From: Solen grandis
Lineage: Eukaryota > Mollusca > Bivalvia > Adapedonta > Solenidae
DNA length: 64,000 nucleotides
Assembly: GCA_021229015.1 (NCBI GenBank)
Contig: CM037778.1
Span: forward strand, 16,437,214 to 16,501,213
Reading direction: 5' to 3'
This document shows, piece by piece, positions 57,721 through 64,000 of the stretch. The notes under the pieces are model-generated. The model saw nothing but the letters and a program-made list of their open reading frames with translations. It ran no database searches and was not told the origin of the DNA. Positions within the stretch are counted from its first letter, which is position 1. Each line of letters starts with the position of its first letter. The position numbers and the translations under genes were made by a program.

Positions 57721-58113
57721 ATCTAATTAACATATTTTAATGTAGAAATGGTATGACATCAGTATTTGAATTTTTAAGCTCCTTTATGACTCCTTTATGA
57801 TTTCGTTGTTCGTTGCAGCAGTAAAAGTGTTCTGTGAATGAAACTATAATTATATTATAGTTATATATAATTATAACTATTAATAAATGCTATTAATAAA
57901 TGCGTTGTGTTCTAAATAATGAAAGAAATCAGAATCCATATTTTTTTCATAAATATATATAAAAAAAACTTGTTCCTTTGCTTATATTTTTCGGTGTATG
58001 GAGTGCTCATTAAACATGAAATGCTACCCTTGGCGTTTTGCAGGTATGACAATCCAGGGTATTATACATTCTGTATTATAATGTAATTAATTATACAGGT
58101 ACCTGTCAAATGA

Positions 58114-58187
58114 CTACTTGGTAATGCCACAGATTAGGGCACCCACCAACAATAACATCACACTGATGGAGGGTACGGCTATCGCAC
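58114..58187 (-). CDS. EB/EGF-TM gene, last coding exon (transmembrane helix, stop)
   Basis: The acceptor CTAATAG is followed by GT, which completes a Gly codon with the final G of the preceding EB-like exon (phase 1, as in both duplicates). It encodes GAIAVPSISVMLLLVGAL then ICGITK and a stop: one hydrophobic helix of about 20 residues with a four-residue Lys-ended tail. This makes the product a type I membrane protein with essentially no cytoplasmic domain (a GPI signal is the alternative). The helix, phase and strand match is persuasive, but no transcript was available. Confidence 0.65.
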
Positions 58188-58189
58188 CT

Positions 58190-59004
58190 ATTAGACAGAT
58201 AATGAACAAGCATACATACATATATGATCGAGAAATTTAAAGAAGTAAAGACAGATAACTCAATACGAGTATTATGGGAAGCAAAACCTCATTTAATTTC
58301 AACTCATTGTTTGGTACCTTATTCCCTGTCACTGTATAAATGTTTTAAAAATTCTATCCAACAGATTTTAAACTATAGTCGCATACGCGAATACGTAGAA
58401 CCCCCCTTTTTTCAAGAAAAACGCAGTATGTTTACTCGTTGAATTGTTAATAGAATTATTTTAAACGTTGCATAATGACTGGAAATGAAACTGCAAACAA
58501 TCGTGTTAAAAAAATACACTAAATTACTATCATAGGACAGTCTTGAATTCAGTATTTCTATGTAATTCTTGTGGTGCTAGTGCTAGAGTCTTAAGTCACT
58601 GCATCAGTTTCTGATTAAGATATTGATGTCCAGCTAATAACAGTTAGAAAAATAAGGAAAGCCTACCCAAAAGCTTCCTGACAAGCAAAGTTCTTTGGCG
58701 ACTCATATTTCTAATTTTCCATGTGCACTTTTTTTCACGACATCAATTCTCGGTTAATTTGAAAGAAACCAGATTTTGCAAATTACCAAATGTAGTTGTA
58801 AAATTCGAAATTTTACAATTTTAACCAAAAATTGAAAGTTCAGTCATGATAACCGTTATACAGTTTTAGATATAAGATCTGAGATAAGAATAAGTGACTG
58901 TTTTTATTGATAAAGTAATAAGTGTTTGGCTTATTGTTTGTAAATGTTAAATGATAAATGTAATAGACAGATGCGCTCCATTTTTATCACAAATCGTAGC
59001 TGAA
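58190..59004 (-). other. Intron of the EB/EGF-TM gene, first part
   Basis: Between the TM exon and the tandem units; no feature recognised. Confidence 0.45.
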
Positions 59005-59633
59005 CTTATGGATTATACATTGAGAAGAAAAAATACTTAATTAGGGGCTGTCGTGGTCTAGTGATATCGTTCCTGACAAATGATCCGAAGGTTGTTAACT
59101 CACACCCTTTGGTGCAAGGATTTTTCATTACCTCTTTAGGTGCAAAGTAATAGAGATCAAGACTAGTGTAATATTCATCGAGGGTATTAACAAGTACCTC
59201 ACCAATGCGACGACATAGAACACGAGCGAAACCATACATGTTAGTATGAACTACATACTTCCTTAATGAAGCTGTTGTGATGTTGCAGAAAGCCTTTTTA
59301 TTTATGTTTAAAAATCCGAGACGCATATGTATTGTTGGAGAAAAGTTGAATAACAAGGGCAATTCGCTATGATAAATGTTATGATGATTGGATAACGTGA
59401 CTTTCGTCTAGCGATATGCCCTAAACCCAATCCTTGAGTCAGTCAGATGCAGGTTCTTAGGCGTAAACAGTGACTGTCTCTAAGCTAAATCGGGGAAAAA
59501 GGAAATATCACAGTTTGTACGTACATTATATAAAGATATAATATAGGGTTATTAATAACCATATATGTTTTATATGTATATTTAATAGAACGATAGTAAC
59601 CCATGTCACTTAATTTTTAGTCCACATTCTTAC

Positions 59634-59768
59634 CTTTATTACAGACAGTCCCTACCAACGTGTACCCAGCCTTACAGGCACATGTTTTGCTGGCATCTGT
59701 CCCACCTGTGCAGTCACCGTTAGGGATTTGAGCGCAGTCAGCCGTGGTGGTACAGGAGTCGCCTATGA
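59634..59768 (-). CDS. EB/EGF-like module exon, copy A
   Basis: The acceptor TTTTATTAG is followed by TC; the donor AATAAAG|GTAAGA is near consensus. The exon is 135 nt, phase 1-1. It encodes IGDSCTTTADCAQIPNGDC, then TGGTDASKTCACKAGY and TLVGTVCNK: six cysteines with C-x5-C-x7-C-x9-C-x-C-x10-C spacing, as in EB or EGF-type extracellular modules. It is the last module before the membrane exon. Its exon is almost identical to copy B. Confidence 0.75.
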
Positions 59769-61170
59769 CTAATAAAATGAAGCCTAATTTGATTTACATA
59801 GATTTATTTTCAGAAATATTCGATGTAACATCTGTAAAATTCATTTTAGCACATAGTGTTTGCGGATGCTATAAATAATAGGAATATAATTCCTTGTTTG
59901 GATACATTTGCTCCAAATTGTGTTAAAACCTGACGTGATTTTGTCCATTTTAAGATATTATTTCCGATTTTCATCTTGTTTACGCAAATTATATTAATAA
60001 ACAGTGTCACCTTGACGAACCTTTCCCGAAAATGCCGAAGCAATGTGCCGTCATAAATCATTGTGTTTGAATGACTTCTAAAGATACGCTCACATTTGTC
60101 GTAAAATGTAACACGAGTAAGGTTTCAAAAATATTTGGATTTTATTTGTATAATCGATTTTGAGATGGGGTGGCTATCCCATTCCGGACGCCCAGCCGTA
60201 AATAAAGTAGTTTTTCGCGATTCAAGGGAGACTTTCGGGGGCATCACTTCTTTTCTCTACAGGACGAAATCCGTAGTACCAACACTGGAGAAACGTTGCT
60301 ATGCAAAAATATACTGAGTTGGTTGAACGATATCGTAAATTTGTGGTTATGTTTGGCGAGTGCTTAAAAAAGTGCTGAGAGAGAAGGACCTCACGTCATA
60401 CAATGTATAGGTTTTCAATTTGCCCCATGAAGTAGTTTAAATGTATGTAACTTGAGTGAAAAAAAGATCATAGGAATAAATATCCAAATTCAAATCCTCT
60501 ATCGGGTGAACTATACTTGCACCTGTTTGCTCGTGCCATGAACTGTATCGATTATACATTGAAAAGATTAAATACTCATTAGGGGTTGTCGTTGTCTTGT
60601 GATAACGTTCCTGACAGCTTATCCGGGGTTGTTAACTCATACCATTTGGGGCAAGGATTTTTCATTACCTTTTTAGGCGCAAAGTAATAGAGACCAAGAC
60701 TAGTGTAATATTCATCGGGATTATTAACAAGTACCTCACCAATGCGACGATATAGAACACGAGCGAAACCATACATGTTAGTATGAACTACATACTTCCT
60801 TAATGAAGCTGTTGTGATGTTGCAGAAAGCCTTTTTATTTATGTTTAAAAATCCGAGACGCATATGTATTGTTGGTGAAAAGTTGAATAACAAGGACAAT
60901 TCGCTATGATAAATGTTATGATGATTGCATAATGTGACTTTCGGTCTAGCGATATGCCCTAAACCCAATCCTTGAGTCAGTCAGATGCAGGTTCTTAGGC
61001 GTAAACAGTGACTGTCTCTAAGCTAAATCGGGAAAAACGAAATATCACAGTTTGTACGTACATTATATAAAGATATAATATAGGGTTATTAATAACCATA
61101 TATGTTTTATATGTATATTTAATAGAACGATAGTAACCCATGTCACTTAATTTTTAGTCCACATTCTTAC

Positions 61171-61305
61171 CTTTATTACAGACAGTCCCTACCAACGTGT
61201 ACCCAGCCTTACAGGCACATGTTTTGCTGGCATCTGTCCCACCTGTGCAGTCACCGTTAGGGATTTGAGCGCAGTCAGCCGTGGTGGTACAGGAGTCGCC
61301 TATGA
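61171..61305 (-). CDS. EB/EGF-like module exon, copy B
   Basis: Same length, phase, donor and encoded peptide as copy A, as far as I can read. The acceptor reads TTTTTAGTAG, giving a second possible AG three bases upstream that would add one codon with no frame change. It lies in the middle unit of a roughly 1.54-kb tandem duplication. Confidence 0.75.
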
Positions 61306-63082
61306 CTACTAAAAATGAAGCCTAATTTGATTTACATAGATTTATTTTCATTGATATTCGATGTAACATCTGTAATTAATTTTAGCACATAGTGTTTGCG
61401 GATGCTATAAATAATAGGAATAGAATTCCTTGTTTGGATACATTTGCTCCAAATTGTGTTAAAACCTGACGTGATTTTGTCCATTTTAAGATATTATTTC
61501 CGATTTTCAACTTGTTTACGCAAATTATATTAATAAACAGCGTCTCTTGACGAACCTTTCCCGAAAATGCCGATGTCAAAAACAACGAAGCAATGTGCCG
61601 TCATAAATCATTGTGTTTGAATGACTTCTTAAGATACGCTCACATTTGTCGTAAAATGTAACACGAGTAAGGTTTCAAAAATATTTGGATTTTATTTGTA
61701 TAATCGATTTTGAGATGGGGTGGCTATCCCATTCCGGACGCCCAGCCGTAAATAAAGTAGTTTTTCGCGATTCAAGGGAGACTTTCGGGGGCATCACTTC
61801 TTTTCTCTACAGGACGAAATCCGTAGTACCAACACTGGAGAAACGTTGCTATGCAAAAATATACTGAGTTGGTTGAACGATATCGTAAATTTGTGGTAAT
61901 GTTTGGCGAGTGCTTAAAAAAGTGCTGAGAGAGAAGGACCTCACGTCATACAATGTATAGGTTTTCAATTTGCCCCATGAAGTAGTTTAAATGTATGTAA
62001 CTTGAGTGAAAAAAAGATCATAGGAATAAATATCCAAATTCAAATCCTCTATCGGGTGAACTATACTTGCACCTGTTTGCTCGTGCCATGAACTGTATCG
62101 ATTATACATTGAAAAGATTAAATACTCATTAGGGGTTGTCGTTGTCTTGTGATAACGTTCCTGACAGCTTATCCGGGGTTGTTAACTCATACTATTTGGG
62201 GCAAGGACTTTTCATGACCTTCTCAGGCGCAAAGTACTAATTCAATCCAGTAATCCTCAAGAGGGATTACTACGATATGTATGAACTTGTTTCCTAAACG
62301 ACGTAAAATTTAACTTTTTCAGTTATGAAAAAGAATATCATCATTACGTGGAAGTCATATAATATCAATAGAAGTTCATATAATACCTGCAGAGTTAAGT
62401 CAGAGCTATATAATACATATATGTAAAACAAGACAGGGAATTTGTTCCTACTTTTGCTTAAGAGTTTTAAGTATAACTAAGCTCTAAGTTATAGAGATCA
62501 GGACTAGTGTTATACTAATCGGGTATATTAACAAGAACGTTACCAATGCGACGACACAGAACACGAGCGAAACTACTTATCACTATACATGTTAGTATGA
62601 ACTACCTAATCCCCTAAGGAAGTTGTTGTGATGTTGCAGAAAACCTTTTATTTACGTTTAAAAATCCGAGACCCACATGTGTTGTTGGTGAAATTTAACA
62701 ATGGATATTCTCTATAATAAATGGTATGATGATAGCATAACGTGACGTTCCGTCTAGTGATATACACCTAAACATAACCCTTCTTATGTTTTATGTCATA
62801 TACGTATTTTGCAGAAAATTTCCTTAAGGCACAACAACAGATGTATGCATTTCAGTGTACAGAGTGTACATCTTTGGCATCCGCATGTCGTACTCCCATT
62901 ATTTTGGGCCATATTAGATGCGGGTTCTTAGGCGTAAACAGTGACTGTCTCTAAACTAAGTCGGGAAGGGGAAAATCACAGTTTGTATGTACATTATATA
63001 AAGAAGTTATATAGGGTTCTTTAATAACCATATATGTTCTATATGTATATTTTACAGCACGATAGTATTCCATGTCACTTGC

Positions 63083-63170
63083 CTTTATTACAGACAGTCC
63101 CTTCCAACGTGTACCCAGTCTTACAGGCACATGTTTTGCTGGCAACAGTCCCACCTGTGCAGTCACCGTT
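63083..63170 (-). pseudogene. EB/EGF-like module exon, copy C, truncated
   Basis: Retains the 3' part from NGDCTGG to GTVCNK. The 5' half and the acceptor are deleted, with the intron phrase AAATTAGGCTT joined directly to AACGGTGAC. The donor has changed from GT to GC (AAAG|GCAAGT). GCAAGT alone can still work as a GC donor, but without an acceptor the exon cannot be included normally. Three cysteines are lost or unpaired. Confidence 0.7.
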
Positions 63171-64000
63171 AAGCCTAATTTGATTTACATAGATTTATTT
63201 TCAGAAATATTCGATGTAACATCTGTACATTATTTTAGCACATAGTGTTTGCGGATGCTATAAATAATAGGAATTTGTTTTGAAATAGATTTGGGGATAA
63301 ATATGAACTACTCTTTGCACATATTCAGGTAATTGTTTATCTAAGAATTGGTTTTGTAACTATGCAATTTTCTGCTATTTACTCTATAGAAACATTTCTA
63401 CTTATAAATCTCTGTCGTGAGAAATAGTAGAAGCTTTAAATTTCTTCCGACTTCAATTTGCACAGCATTAAATCAATTCAATGTTTCGAATTATATTGAA
63501 TTGTTCAAATATTGAATAATAAAGCTAGAATTCTGCGGGAGATGTCGGGAGTTTATCGCATAGCAATATACAAGGGCTATTCATTGGCAAATCCAGACTG
63601 GATCTATTGATATTATATAAATCGACCCTTCTTAGTGATATTCCGCATACTTGTTTTTCAATTCATAATGCATCTATATTTAAAATATTTAGTTGTTTGT
63701 ATATAAGTGTTGCAAGAAAATTGCCATGGTGGTGAACCGTATACACTACGGAGCATTTTAGTACGTGTGTTTTTTTCTTTTGTGTAGTTTTTTTTTTTCT
63801 GAATTCCTTGTTTTGATACATTTGCTCCAAACTGTGTCAAAACCTGACGTGGTCCTCCTTTGTCCATTTCATGATATAATTTCCAATTTTTTTTTATCTA
63901 GTTTACGTAAATTATATTTATAAAGAAGAGTCACTTGACAAACCTTTTCCGAAAATGCCGACGTCTAAAACAACGAAACAACGTGCTGTCATAAATCATT

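Larger units (their letters stand above)
59634..61305 (-). other. Gene span: EB/EGF-like multi-module membrane protein, visible module exons
   Basis: Two intact symmetric phase 1-1 module exons precede the TM exon at 58114-58187. The gene enters from beyond 64000, so the signal peptide and any further modules are out of view. Because each exon is symmetric, duplicating or skipping one keeps the frame, which suits exon amplification. Confidence 0.6.
59005..64000. repeat. Tandem segmental duplication, period about 1.54 kb, three units
   Basis: Landmarks recur: GATTATACATTGA at 59010, 60550 and 62100; module exons at 59634, 61171 and 63083; GCATAGTGTTTGCGGATGC-type block after each. Units 1 and 2 are near-identical over long stretches (for example 60120-60545 against 61670-62095). 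The third is older, with insertions at about 62236-62485, 62765-62925 and 63275-63790, and runs off the window. Two short open frames repeat with the units but are not supported as genes. Confidence 0.9.

Noticed and set aside
59006..60968. 118- and 129-codon minus-strand open frames repeated in tandem units (MRLGFLNINKKAFCN...)
   Set aside because: Their similarity is explained by recent duplication of the whole unit. No domain, no splice logic, and the third unit is broken.
60135..61867. Identical 60-codon + strand frames in two units
   Set aside because: Identity covers flanking non-coding DNA equally, so it reflects duplication rather than selection.
60030..64000. ATG followed by K(Q)CAVINHC in each tandem unit, reminiscent of a THAP domain start
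   Set aside because: A stop follows after about 12-16 codons in the two complete copies, and the other zinc ligands are absent.

Overview
The window is non-coding-rich, AT-rich eukaryotic DNA. It has spliced genes with GT-AG introns, a LINE, tRNA-derived SINEs and many short palindrome-ended repeats. The dispersed repeats that begin with GAGGGCCATGATGGCCCT and end in a GCTCAGGTGAGCT hairpin are, to my knowledge, typical of bivalve genomes, so a marine or estuarine bivalve is the best guess (inference). A 100-N scaffold gap lies at 43273-43372.

Layout. About 500-5965 is a nearly full-length but broken non-LTR retrotransposon on the + strand (ORF1, then an APE endonuclease/reverse transcriptase ORF2). 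6418-18617 (- strand) is a complete three-coding-exon Ly6/uPAR-type gene: signal peptide exon, two three-finger-domain exons, and a C-terminal hydrophobic tail that suggests a GPI anchor. Both introns are phase 1 and join perfectly in frame; the first is 10.9 kb and packed with repeats. 18.6-40.6 kb is essentially gene-free: palindrome-ended arrays, SINEs, minisatellites (25 bp, 41 bp), a palindromic tandem repeat and a frameshifted PHD-finger-like fragment at about 35.9 kb. 40934-49762 (- strand) holds three joined exons of an unrecognised gene, whose 5' part is not found.

In the last third, a - strand gene made of cysteine-rich EGF/EB-like exons enters from the right edge. It has tandemly duplicated exons at 61171-61305 and 59634-59768, a broken third copy near 63.1 kb, and a last exon encoding a transmembrane helix at 58114-58187. 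A related exon lies at 45967-48059, next to a 3'-flank block resembling that of the 58 kb gene. It is cut in two by a 1953-bp element built of two inverted minisatellite arms. Removing the element plus one 4-bp target duplication restores an open six-cysteine module. This interrupted exon is the most striking observation in the window.

The visible intact genes encode cell-surface or secreted cysteine-rich proteins (Ly6, EB/EGF-TM). Nothing shows that they work together. The rest is mobile-element turnover, including nested insertions and element families that share the same ends but have different tandem cores, some carrying a perfect RFX-type X-box palindrome in each unit.
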